From contig JAGUXU010000123.1 of assembly GCA_020061685.1 (NCBI GenBank), positions 1 through 11,133 of the forward strand: 11,133 nucleotides of DNA, given 5' to 3'. Position numbers and translations under genes: made by a program. A model generated the notes under the pieces. That model was not told the origin of the DNA and did not search any database. It saw only the letters and a program-made list of their open reading frames with translations. Each line of letters starts with the position of its first letter. Within the stretch, counting starts at the first letter, position 1. Shown here piece after piece: positions 1 to 6,824 of this stretch. The DNA is from Candidatus Omnitrophota bacterium. GTDB lineage: Bacteria > Omnitrophota > Gorgyraeia > Pluralincolimonadales > Pluralincolimonadaceae.

Positions 1-983
1 CTGGTGGGACCGCCGACCAATATAACCCTGTCAATACCCGAGACCGAGAGTTTCGCGTCGCTTATCGCACTCTCCATCGGCGCCCGGCACCTGTTTACTA
101 TCGGCGATATGAGGTCCTCGAGTTTCGCGCGGGTTATCGTGTGCGTGAAATGTTTTGGGCCGCCGGCGTCCGCGGTTATAAACGGCAGGTTTATATCGGT
201 CTCAAGTGTGCTCGAGAGCTCGACCTTAGCTTTCTCCGCGGCCTCGCGCAATCTCTGGACGGCCATCTTGTCGTTCTTCAGGTCAATGCCCGTCTCGCGC
301 TTGAAGACTCCGACCAGATAATCAATGAGCGCGTTATCCATATCGGTCCCGCCGAGCTGCGTGTCGCCGTGCGTGGACAATACCTCAAAACCGCTCGCCT
401 TCTGTTCCTTGTCATACCACATCTCCATTATCGTGACATCAAGCGTGCCGCCGCCTAAGTCGAAGACCATGATCTTGAGTTCCTTCTCCGCTTTATCGAT
501 GCCGTAAGCAAGGCACGCGGCAGTCGGCTCGTTTATGATACGCAGGACTTTCAGGCCCGCTATCTCGCCGGCGTCTTTCGTCGCCTGCCTCTGGTTATCG
601 TTAAAATAGGCGGGGCAGGTCACGACGGCCTCGTTTACCGTGTCACCCAGATACGCCTCGGCATCCTGCTTTATCTTCTGCAGGATAAACGCCGATATCT
701 GCTGCGGTGTATATTCTTTTCCGTAGGCCTGGAACTTGAAATCGGTCCCCATCTTCCTCTTCGCGGCCTGGATAGTCCCCTCGGGGTTTATTGCCGCCTG
801 ACGGCGCGCCGGCTCACCGACGAGGCGCTGTCCGTCCTTGGTAAACGCTACATACGAGGGGAACGCCTTCCCGCTTGCCACGCCTGCGCCTTCAGCCGAC
901 GGTATTATCGCAGGGCGGTCGCCCTCCATTACCGCCGCGGCCGAGTTTGAGGTTCCCAGATCTATTCCTATCGCCCTTGCCAT
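1..983 (-). CDS. dnaK: Molecular chaperone DnaK (Hsp70), N-terminal 327 residues, 3' end outside window
   Basis: DnaK is the cytoplasmic ATP-dependent Hsp70 that binds unfolded segments and works with GrpE and DnaJ. Only the nucleotide-binding domain is present; the substrate-binding domain lies beyond the window. Visible motifs are the phosphate-1 loop IDLGTSNS (about residues 7-14), the AAKRKMG segment carrying the catalytic-lysine equivalent (K75), CPAYFND (about 124-130), INEPTAACLAYG (about 150-161), the phosphate-2 loop DLGGGTLDVTI (about 176-186), and ILVGGPT at the window edge. Canonical DnaK usually has LGTTNS and LGGDDFD or LGGEDFD; this one reads LGTSNS and LGGTDMD, and carries extra residues (WYDKEQKASG, about 190-199) before FEVLSTHGD. 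The ATG start has an excellent Shine-Dalgarno, GAGGAGGT at 992-999, inside the end of grpE, with a 1-base gap between the genes. It is the last gene seen of the CIRCE-controlled hrcA-grpE-dnaK operon. Confidence 0.97.
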   Translation of the reverse strand, partial: MARAIGIDLGTSNSAAAVMEGDRPAIIPSAEGAGVASGKAFPSYVAFTKDGQRLVGEPARRQAAINPEGTIQAAKRKMGTDFKFQAYGKEYTPQQISAFILQKIKQDAEAYLGDTVNEAVVTCPAYFNDNQRQATKDAGEIAGLKVLRIINEPTAACLAYGIDKAEKELKIMVFDLGGGTLDVTIMEMWYDKEQKASGFEVLSTHGDTQLGGTDMDNALIDYLVGVFKRETGIDLKNDKMAVQRLREAAEKAKVELSSTLETDINLPFITADAGGPKHFTHTITRAKLEDLISPIVNRCRAPMESAISDAKLSVSGIDRVILVGGPT

Positions 984-984
984 T

Positions 985-1524
985 TTAAGTTACCTCCTCT
1001 GATTTATCTTCTTTTGTTGACTTGCCTTCTTCATTTTTCTTCTTTGAGACCTTGACGACCGCCGGCCTCAGTACTTTGCCGTTAAGTTCGTACCCTTTCC
1101 TCATCACCTCTAACACTATATTTTCGGGATGCCCGTCATCCTCGATATGGGCGATGGCCTCATGCTTATCCGGGTCAAAGGGCTGGCCCTTCGGGTCTAT
1201 CTTCTTTAATCCGTGATCTTCCAGTGTCGCCTGGAGATGCCGCCTTATCATCTCTATCCCCTTAAGCAGGGCTTTCGCATCATCGGAATTCTTGGCGGAA
1301 TCGATCGCCCGTTCAAAATCATCCATCACGTTCAAGAGGGCCGTTATAAGGCCTTCGTTCGCGAACTTTATGAAATCCAGTTTTTCGCGGTCTTGCCTCT
1401 TCCTGCGGTTATCATAATCCGCCTGCATGCGCAGCATCTTATCTAGATACTCGTCCGCCTTCGCCGCTTTCTCTTTAAGGGCGTTTAATTCATCCTCGGG
1501 AATTTTTGACTCTTCGCCTTCCAA
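985..1524 (-). CDS. grpE: Nucleotide exchange factor GrpE
   Basis: GrpE is the dimeric cytoplasmic factor that releases ADP from DnaK. The 179-residue length is normal for the family. The first 35 residues are charged and rich in Glu/Lys. A coiled-coil region follows (about 25-90, with RMQADYDNRRKRQDREK), then the helical dimerisation part (VMDDFERAI near 66-74), then the C-terminal beta domain with FDPDKHEAI (about 116-124) and KGYELNGKVLRPAVVKVSKK (about 143-162), all typical of GrpE. The C-terminal tail is highly charged. The start is TTG at 1524, chosen because AAGGAG at 1531-1536 sits 6 bases upstream and no ATG fits. That Shine-Dalgarno overlaps the hrcA stop codon, so translation is probably coupled to hrcA. 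Its neighbour dnaK is its binding partner. Confidence 0.96.
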   Translation of the reverse strand: MEGEESKIPEDELNALKEKAAKADEYLDKMLRMQADYDNRRKRQDREKLDFIKFANEGLITALLNVMDDFERAIDSAKNSDDAKALLKGIEMIRRHLQATLEDHGLKKIDPKGQPFDPDKHEAIAHIEDDGHPENIVLEVMRKGYELNGKVLRPAVVKVSKKKNEEGKSTKEDKSEEVT

Positions 1525-1530
1525 TCGGGT

Positions 1531-1536
1531 CTCCTT
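1531..1536 (-). promoter_or_regulatory. Ribosome binding site deciding the TTG start of grpE
   Basis: AAGGAG lies 6 bases before the TTG at 1524 and overlaps the TAA stop of hrcA (1535-1537). It supports a non-ATG start for grpE and translational coupling to hrcA. Confidence 0.8.
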
Positions 1537-2581
1537 ATTCGCTCAATCTGGTCAATAAACGGCTGAAGACGTCGCTGATATAGCCGACGACAGGGACGGA
1601 CTTTGAATAATCCATGCGGGTGGGCCCTATTACGCCGATGCTTCCGATATTCTGTTCGCCTACCTTATAGTTCGATATGACAAGGCTGCAATCCTTGATG
1701 TCTTCATAAGGGTTCTCGGCGCCGATATGGACCCTGACCCCTTGCTCGTTCAGATCGCGGTCCATGATATCCAGTATCTCCTCTTCTTCCTCAAGCGCCT
1801 TAAGCAATGGCCTGACTTTATCGGCATACCTGAATTCCGGCTGCTCTATTATATGATGGGCGCCGTCTAAGAATATCCTCTCGGCCTCCTCTTCCAATAT
1901 ATGCGACATCTTAAGGATATCGGTGGCCTCTTTAAAGAGATGGTGAAACGCGTCATTCTCGCCCAGCATCTTTCTTAAGAGATAGTCGCCTATCTCGCTC
2001 AACTGCAATCCGGAAAGCTCGTCGTTAAGGAACCGCGACACCTTCATGAGTTCCGACTCATCGCAGGTCTCATGTAACTCAAAGATGGAATGCTTTACTA
2101 TCCCCTGCGCGGTAAACAGAAGCGCGTAGATCTTAGTGCGTGTAGCGGGTATCAATTCTATCCTCTTGAAGGTGCGCCTCTTGGTTCTCGGAAAACTTAC
2201 GACAGAGGCCTGCCGCGTCAAAGTCGAGATGAGTTTGGCGGCCCTCTTGACTATATCCCCCAGTTCCTCGAAGTCCTGGCTCAAGACGCCTTCTATGAAT
2301 TCTCTCTCACCCTGCATAAGATGCTTCTCTTCCATCAGAGAATCCACGTAATACCTGTAGCCCTTATCGGTCGGGACCCGGCCGGCAGATGTATGGGGGT
2401 GGGTGATGTATCCTATCTCCTCCAACTCAGCCATGATATTTCTTATGGTCGCGGGGCTTATGCGCTCCCTGAATTTCTTGGACACAGCCATAGAACCCAC
2501 AGGCGTAGCGGTAGAAACATACGAATCTACCACTATTCCTAAAATTTTGTTTCTCCTTGAAATGACATCACTTACAACCAT
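1535..2581 (-). CDS. hrcA: Heat-inducible transcription repressor HrcA
   Basis: HrcA represses class I heat-shock operons by binding CIRCE, with activity tuned by GroEL in known systems. The N-terminal winged-helix domain covers about residues 1-75 and includes SRRNKILGIVVDSYV, the helix region SPATIRNIMAELEE and the wing TSAGRVPTDKGYRYYVD, all close to the family pattern. The rest is the GAF-like dimerisation domain, ending with IGVIGPTRMDYSKSVPVVGYI, another family hallmark. I place the start at ATG 2581, giving 348 residues, because GGAG (2588-2591) is 6 bases upstream. The longer reading frame from TTG 2593 would begin one base from the CIRCE element with no room for a ribosome site. It is first in the hrcA-grpE-dnaK operon and is almost certainly autoregulated through the adjacent CIRCE. 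Confidence 0.97.
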   Translation of the reverse strand: MVVSDVISRRNKILGIVVDSYVSTATPVGSMAVSKKFRERISPATIRNIMAELEEIGYITHPHTSAGRVPTDKGYRYYVDSLMEEKHLMQGEREFIEGVLSQDFEELGDIVKRAAKLISTLTRQASVVSFPRTKRRTFKRIELIPATRTKIYALLFTAQGIVKHSIFELHETCDESELMKVSRFLNDELSGLQLSEIGDYLLRKMLGENDAFHHLFKEATDILKMSHILEEEAERIFLDGAHHIIEQPEFRYADKVRPLLKALEEEEEILDIMDRDLNEQGVRVHIGAENPYEDIKDCSLVISNYKVGEQNIGSIGVIGPTRMDYSKSVPVVGYISDVFSRLLTRLSE

Positions 2582-2587
2582 TTTTAT

Positions 2588-2591
2588 CTCC
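2588..2591 (-). promoter_or_regulatory. Ribosome binding site deciding the ATG start of hrcA
   Basis: GGAG sits 6 bases before ATG 2581 and just downstream of CIRCE in the transcript. It favours this ATG over the in-frame TTG at 2593. Confidence 0.75.
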
Positions 2592-2594
2592 AAA

Positions 2595-2621
2595 TTAGCA
2601 CTCTTTTAGTTTGAGTGCTAA
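2595..2621 (-). promoter_or_regulatory. CIRCE operator (HrcA binding site)
   Basis: A perfect inverted repeat, TTAGCACTC, 9-base spacer, GAGTGCTAA, identical to the consensus 9-9-9 CIRCE. It lies between the predicted -10 box and the hrcA ribosome site, so bound HrcA would block transcription of hrcA-grpE-dnaK. Its outer edge directly touches the hflX stop codon (2622-2624). Confidence 0.98.
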
Positions 2622-3884
2622 TCAAAGTTTATCACAAAATCCTTTTTTGTCAAGGATATTTTTTAAGCGGGGCGCCATATCGGCCTCGATATAGACGCCG
2701 TCAGGCCTGAATTCCTTACTGATTATGCTGGCCTCTTTGTATATCTGGCTGAGGAGCTTGCCCTCTGACTGGGGTATCAGGGCCTTCACGTAAACAAGCG
2801 AGGCAAAGAGCATCATCGATATCCTCTCTACCAGCTCTTCCAGATTCTCCTTATTAAGCGCTGAGACAGGTATCGCGTTCTCGAAATCCTTCTTTAAACG
2901 TTCTATCATCGAGTTATCATCTATCTTGTCGGTCTTGTTCAGGGCAATGATGACCGGTTTATCGGATGCCCCTATCTCCTCTAATACTTCATGGACCGCC
3001 TCGTTTAATTCGCGCACGATGGGGCTGCTTGCGTCTAATACATGGATAAGGATATCGGCCTCGACGACTTCCTCGAGGGTGGCCTTAAATGCCTCGATAA
3101 GATGATGCGGAAGGTTATGAAGGAAACCGACCGTATCGACAAATACGACCTTTTGATTATTCGGCAAGACAAATCTTCTGGCCGTCGGGTCCAGCGTAGA
3201 GAAGAGCCTGTCTTCGGCTATGACATCCGAATGGGTAAGGGCATTTAATAGGGTCGATTTTCCGGCGTTGGTATAACCTATCAGCGATATGATCGTCAGT
3301 TCGCTCTCGTGCCTCTTGCGCCTTAACCCCTCCCTGCGCAGGTGGATCTTCTTTAATTCATCTTTCAGGCCGGCGATCCTGTCCCTTATCTTGCGGCGAT
3401 CCATCTCAAGTTTTTGCTCTCCGGGGCCCCTTGTCCCGATACCGCCGCCTAACCGCGAGAGCATTATACCTTTGCCTTTAAGCCGCGGCAGAAGATATTG
3501 AAGCTGCGCCAATTCGACCTGTACCTTGCCTTCTGTCGAGTGCGCCCGGTGAGCGAATATATCCAATATCAATTGCGTCCTGTCTATCACTTTAACGCCG
3601 ATGATATCTTCGAGGTTCTGTTGCTGTGTCGCGGAGAGGTCGTTTCCGAAGATGACCACACTGGCGCCCTTGTCCGCGCATATCGCGCCTATCTCCTCCG
3701 CCTTGCCTTTCCCGATATAGTATGCGGCTGTGGGCCTGTCCTTAAAACATTCCATGAGGTCCGTTACCGAGATGCCGGCTGATTTCACAAGTTCCTTCAG
3801 CTCGAGATCTATATCGTCGAGTTTCCATGTGTCCTTGTAATCGTTATCAAAAAACTCCGTCGTGACTAAGAGAGCTTTTTCCAT
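2622..3884 (-). CDS. hflX: Ribosome-associated GTPase HflX
   Basis: HflX is a cytoplasmic GTPase that binds the 50S subunit and rescues or splits stalled ribosomes, notably under heat stress in studied bacteria. At 420 residues it has the normal length. The N-terminal HflX domain (about 1-190) holds YYIGKGKAEEI (55-65) and LSRLGGGIGTRGPGEQKLE (142-160), which is diagnostic, followed by a basic helical linker. The G domain shows G1 GYTNAGKST (203-211), G2-region LFSTLDPTARR (227-237), G3 DTVGF (250-254), G4 NKTD (316-319) and G5 SAL (341-343), all intact. The ATG start overlaps the end of miaA by 19 bases, and AAGGAG lies only 2 bases before it, so translation may depend on coupling. Its 3' end also carries the hrcA promoter, and its stop codon touches CIRCE. 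Confidence 0.96.
   Translation of the reverse strand: MEKALLVTTEFFDNDYKDTWKLDDIDLELKELVKSAGISVTDLMECFKDRPTAAYYIGKGKAEEIGAICADKGASVVIFGNDLSATQQQNLEDIIGVKVIDRTQLILDIFAHRAHSTEGKVQVELAQLQYLLPRLKGKGIMLSRLGGGIGTRGPGEQKLEMDRRKIRDRIAGLKDELKKIHLRREGLRRKRHESELTIISLIGYTNAGKSTLLNALTHSDVIAEDRLFSTLDPTARRFVLPNNQKVVFVDTVGFLHNLPHHLIEAFKATLEEVVEADILIHVLDASSPIVRELNEAVHEVLEEIGASDKPVIIALNKTDKIDDNSMIERLKKDFENAIPVSALNKENLEELVERISMMLFASLVYVKALIPQSEGKLLSQIYKEASIISKEFRPDGVYIEADMAPRLKNILDKKGFCDKL
2626..2653 (-). promoter_or_regulatory. Housekeeping-type promoter of hrcA-grpE-dnaK, inside the 3' end of hflX
   Basis: The -35 box TTGACA (2648-2653) is a perfect match. The -10 box TAAACT (2626-2631) matches 4 of 6 and follows a 16-base spacer. 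The predicted start of transcription falls at the upstream edge of CIRCE, the usual layout for class I heat-shock genes. The whole promoter is made from the last codons of hflX. Confidence 0.75.
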
Positions 3885-4783
3885 ATCTCCTTCGCGGTCT
3901 CCCCGGTATCAAAATCCTCATCCAGCATGATCCATTCTATCCTCTTATCCCGCCTAAACCATGTAAGCTGCCTCTTGGCGTAACGGCGGGTATCGCGCTT
4001 GACCAGCCTCTTCGCCTCTTCGATATCGTATTCTCCCCTCAGGAAAGCGAAGACCTCTTTGTATCCGAGCGCCTGAGAAGCGGTCAGGCTGGGCCTCTGC
4101 CGCATTAATCCCCTTGCCTCATCCGTAAGCCCTTCCTTAAACATCAGGTCGACCCGCTCTTCTATCTTTTTGTATAATGCCGGCCTTTCCATATTCAGGC
4201 CGAACATCCTTATGTCATATTCACCGCTCAAACCGGAGGTAGCGTTCTTCAGCTGCGAGATCGGCGCTTTTGCTTTTTCATAGACCTCCAAGGCCCTGAG
4301 TATCCGCCTCAGGTCGTTCGGATGGATCCTGGAAGCGGATTCCTTATCGATCTCCTCTAATCTTTTGTACAAAATTTCTGCGCCGAACTCATCCGCTTCC
4401 TGTTTAAGCCGCGCCCTTAATCCCCTGTCTGTCGAGGGCGCCTCGCATATGCCGTCGATCAACACCTTCACATATAGGCCGCTTCCGCCGACGGCCAGAG
4501 GGACCCTGCCTTTCGCTATAATATCCTCTATCGCCCTGGCCGCCAACCTGCGGAACTGCGCGACAGAGAACTCCTCCGACGGTTCGATTATATCTATCAT
4601 GTGATGAGGGACCTCGGCAAGCAGGGTCTTTGCGGGCTTGGAAGTACCGATATCCATCCCTTTATAGACCTGCATCGAGTCGCAGGAGATTATCTCTCCG
4701 TTTATCAGTCTCGCGAGCTCAACGGAGATCTCCGTCTTCCCTATGGCGGTGGGGCCGACAATAAAAACCAGCCGTTCTTTCAT
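3866..4783 (-). CDS. miaA: tRNA dimethylallyltransferase MiaA
   Basis: MiaA transfers a dimethylallyl group from DMAPP to N6 of A37 in tRNAs reading UNN codons, giving i6A37, the substrate later thiomethylated by MiaB. The 305-residue length is typical. Visible are the P-loop GPTAIGKT (10-17), the catalytic aspartate region CDSMQVYKGMDIGTSKP (34-50), VGGSGLYV (98-105), SRIHPNDLRRILRALEVY (151-168), QALGYKEV (237-244) and TRRYAKRQLTWFRRD (265-279), all well-known MiaA signatures. The start is ATG 4783, 3 bases after the stop of the SPOR gene; no clear Shine-Dalgarno is present, so coupling is likely. It overlaps hflX by 19 bases. miaB, which acts next in the same modification, ends near 10930, about 6 kb upstream across the glycan block. 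Confidence 0.97.
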   Translation of the reverse strand: MKERLVFIVGPTAIGKTEISVELARLINGEIISCDSMQVYKGMDIGTSKPAKTLLAEVPHHMIDIIEPSEEFSVAQFRRLAARAIEDIIAKGRVPLAVGGSGLYVKVLIDGICEAPSTDRGLRARLKQEADEFGAEILYKRLEEIDKESASRIHPNDLRRILRALEVYEKAKAPISQLKNATSGLSGEYDIRMFGLNMERPALYKKIEERVDLMFKEGLTDEARGLMRQRPSLTASQALGYKEVFAFLRGEYDIEEAKRLVKRDTRRYAKRQLTWFRRDKRIEWIMLDEDFDTGETAKEIWKKLS

Positions 4784-4786
4784 GGA

Positions 4787-5617
4787 CTAAGGAAGGATCT
4801 TTACCGGCAGGCCTTCTGCCTGCAGGCGTTTTGACAGATCTTCCGCTTCCCCCCTCGTATTGAACCTGCCGACACGGACCTTGTATGACTCCTGGCCGTC
4901 ACTCTGCATCTTGAGTATGGAAGCGTCGTAACCTTTCTTTACCAATTCATCGCATAATTTAAGCGCGTTTGATTTTTTACCGAAGGAGCCCACCTGCACC
5001 GTAAAATAAAGCATCTCCTCGCTTAAGGCCTGCGAGGCCATCTGCGCCTCGAAGCTAAGCGGATATTCGGTCTTTACTTTTTGATAATAATTCCTCGCGC
5101 TCTGCCATTTGCCCTCTTTCTGCGCGCATCTGCCCAACCTGAAATATGCGGTAGCGGCGGCCTCTGACTTCGGATATCCGGTAACATATTTTTCATATGC
5201 CTCGGACGCGTTCCGGTAATCCGCGGTGAGGTAATAACTGTCCGCGAGGCCGAGCTGGGCAAGCGGGGCATATTTGCTCACGGGATAATTTTCTATCAAG
5301 GATTTGAAATTCTCCCTTGCCAGTTCATATCTTCCTAATTTGTTCAGGCTTGTCCCCGATATATAATACAACTTGTCCTTGTCTTTGGGGGCCGAAGATA
5401 AATTTTTTGCCGCTTCGCGCGCCGCGCCCTCATAGTCCCCCCGCACAAAATATTCCTCCGGCGCCTGGGCATTTGCCTCGTTAAAGAAAGCCGGACCGAA
5501 CAAGACCGCGAGCGCGACAAGACTGCCTACCAATGTATGCCCAAAGTGCGGGCCGATCGTTTGTAAATTATGCGGAATTCTGCTGGTTGCGGGGATAATT
5601 TTGATCTCTAAACCCAT
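4787..5617 (-). CDS. Secreted TPR-repeat protein with C-terminal SPOR domain
   Basis: Likely an envelope protein of the periplasm: SPOR domains bind denuded septal peptidoglycan. Residues 1-24 (with K6 and R13) form an unusual leader. Residues 25-45 are hydrophobic, and an AxA site (EANAQA, about 47-52) suggests signal peptidase I cleavage. Residues about 55-195 hold TPR-like repeats of the BamD/CpoB style, such as KLGRYELARENFKSLIENYP and ADYRNASEAYEKYVTGYPKS. The SPOR domain covers about 203-276, with FTVQVGSFGKKSNA and YKVRVGRF. Residues 25-34 (FGHTLVGSLV) are encoded by the same 30 bases as the end of miaB, which makes the N-terminus look chimeric. The start is uncertain: ATG 5617 has only a weak ribosome site and directly follows a TAG in the same frame (5618-5620). 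A later non-ATG start inside the repeat is possible. It precedes miaA by 3 bases. Confidence 0.85.
   Translation of the reverse strand: MGLEIKIIPATSRIPHNLQTIGPHFGHTLVGSLVALAVLFGPAFFNEANAQAPEEYFVRGDYEGAAREAAKNLSSAPKDKDKLYYISGTSLNKLGRYELARENFKSLIENYPVSKYAPLAQLGLADSYYLTADYRNASEAYEKYVTGYPKSEAAATAYFRLGRCAQKEGKWQSARNYYQKVKTEYPLSFEAQMASQALSEEMLYFTVQVGSFGKKSNALKLCDELVKKGYDASILKMQSDGQESYKVRVGRFNTRGEAEDLSKRLQAEGLPVKILP
5517..5546. repeat. 30-bp direct repeat, copy 1, in the SPOR gene leader
   Basis: Identical over 30 bases to 10938-10967 and in the same orientation. The flanks (g5516 and t5547 against a10937 and a10968) differ immediately. Read on the minus strand it encodes FGHTLVGSLV in the SPOR reading frame. 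This sequence fits the TRAM-domain end of MiaB better than a signal peptide, so this is probably the derived copy. Confidence 0.9.
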
Positions 5618-5674
5618 CTACTCTGTCAGGGACATGGCCTTCAGACGTGCAGGCCGGGCCTTATTCTTTTTCAT
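5618..5674 (-). other. 18-codon reading frame ending in TAG directly before the SPOR start
   Basis: ATG 5674 opens MKKNKARPARLKAMSLTE and stops at TAG 5618-5620, next to and in frame with ATG 5617 of the SPOR gene. It overlaps the last codons of the upstream amidotransferase gene in another frame. GGGGT lies about 8 bases before the ATG. The very basic start resembles the n-region of a signal peptide. It could be a leader peptide, a relic of an older N-terminus for the SPOR protein, or chance. Confidence 0.25.
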
Positions 5675-6800
5675 TAAAATCGACCCCTACTTTAAATCTC
5701 GGAATCCATTTTCCGGTTTTTGGGTCTTTCTCAAAAAGTCTCTTGTTCACAAAACCATCCGTGACTCTCCAAAATTCATCGATCGGGATATCTATATACT
5801 CGCAAAAATCTTTGATATAATTTTCACCGCACTTCCCATCGTATTTTTCCACCAATCCGATCGCTTCTTGTCTGGTCATACGCCCTTCTCTGATCGCATA
5901 TGAAGTTTCGTCTGTGACAAATCCAAAGCCAAACTTGTAATACTTTAACAACTGATTGATGATCTGCGCATCGGAATCGATGGAACAGTATGGATTCATT
6001 CTCCCGGCCAGCAAGGGGTCATGATTTTCTCTCTTTGTCAGCCCGCGCTTAACGGAAAAATCGGTATTGCTCCAGTGCCCCCATTCTTTTATATAATAAT
6101 CCAGATATATCGCCCTGATGTCGGCTTTTCGTAATTCTTCCTTATCGGGAAACTGATACCATAATAATTCCTTCAATGTTATGCCTTCTACCACCCAATC
6201 AGAGGCGTTCCCGCCATCCAGCGTATTTCCCAGATTGACGTTTAAGGCGTTATCGTCGTGTCCCAGGCCTTCCGTCACCCCTACTGTGACGCCGGCGTTG
6301 TCTCCCTGGACAATCAACGGGATCTTGTGTCTTAATGCTGTTATATAGGAAACGGCCCATAAAGGATACTCCGTAGGCTTAACGGGATTGCCATATTTAT
6401 AAAATGAATACCTGATCAGCTTTTTCCATACCTTCGGATTGGGCCTGTATAGCATAGTATCGAACCCGTGCTGGATCAGGTTTTCGATATTATGCGCGCC
6501 CCATTTGGTAATTCCGTCCGGAGCGAGATTCACCAGGAGACAGTTCAGCCCCATTTTTTCCTTCGCAAAAAGCGCCTGGACCGTGCTGTCTTTACCGCCG
6601 CTTATTCCGATAACACAATCATGGCTTCCGTTGCTACGTTTTTTAGTCCAGGAGACGATCTCCCTTAAATCATTCTCTCTTTTTCCCCAATCAACGCTTT
6701 TTCTTTCTTCCGTAAATTTACAGGCGAAGCAAATTCCACTCTGGTCAAATTTTATTTTAGGGCGCGTATCCGGCTGCACGCACCTTTTGCAATACTTCAT
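5661..6800 (-). CDS. N-acetyl sugar amidotransferase (WbpG/PseA-like PP-loop enzyme)
   Basis: Members of this family convert an N-acetyl group of a nucleotide sugar or nonulosonate into an acetamidino group during surface-glycan synthesis. In Pseudomonas, WbpG receives ammonia from HisH2/HisF2; PseA acts in pseudaminic acid modification. The 379-residue length fits. Two CxxC pairs near the N-terminus (C4/C7 and C24/C27) look like a metal knuckle. The ATP-binding PP-loop GISGGKDSTVQAL covers 65-77, with SGGKDS at 67-72 intact. Further conserved-looking segments are WAVSYITALRHKIPLIVQGDN (about 148-168) and LTKRENHDPLLAGR (254-267). The ATG has AAGGAG 7 bases upstream (GGAG at 6808-6811), a strong site. 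It is last in the glycan block, 24 bases after the preceding gene. No HisH/HisF-type glutaminase partner is seen here. The family call is firm; the substrate is unknown. Confidence 0.85.
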   Translation of the reverse strand: MKYCKRCVQPDTRPKIKFDQSGICFACKFTEERKSVDWGKRENDLREIVSWTKKRSNGSHDCVIGISGGKDSTVQALFAKEKMGLNCLLVNLAPDGITKWGAHNIENLIQHGFDTMLYRPNPKVWKKLIRYSFYKYGNPVKPTEYPLWAVSYITALRHKIPLIVQGDNAGVTVGVTEGLGHDDNALNVNLGNTLDGGNASDWVVEGITLKELLWYQFPDKEELRKADIRAIYLDYYIKEWGHWSNTDFSVKRGLTKRENHDPLLAGRMNPYCSIDSDAQIINQLLKYYKFGFGFVTDETSYAIREGRMTRQEAIGLVEKYDGKCGENYIKDFCEYIDIPIDEFWRVTDGFVNKRLFEKDPKTGKWIPRFKVGVDFNEKE

Positions 6801-6824
6801 ATCGTCTCTCCTTTTTGTCCTTGA

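Noticed and set aside
2582..2593. TTG start giving hrcA four extra residues
   Set aside because: It begins one base from CIRCE with no ribosome site, whereas ATG 2581 has GGAG at good spacing.
5567..5572. CATAAT as a -10 box before the SPOR gene
   Set aside because: No acceptable -35 sequence is found at 16-18 bases, so it is probably chance.
5651..5671. Short hairpin AGGCCGGGCCT followed by a T-rich run, looking like a terminator
   Set aside because: The T-run follows the stem only on the plus strand, while every gene here is on the minus strand; the stem is only about 4 pairs.
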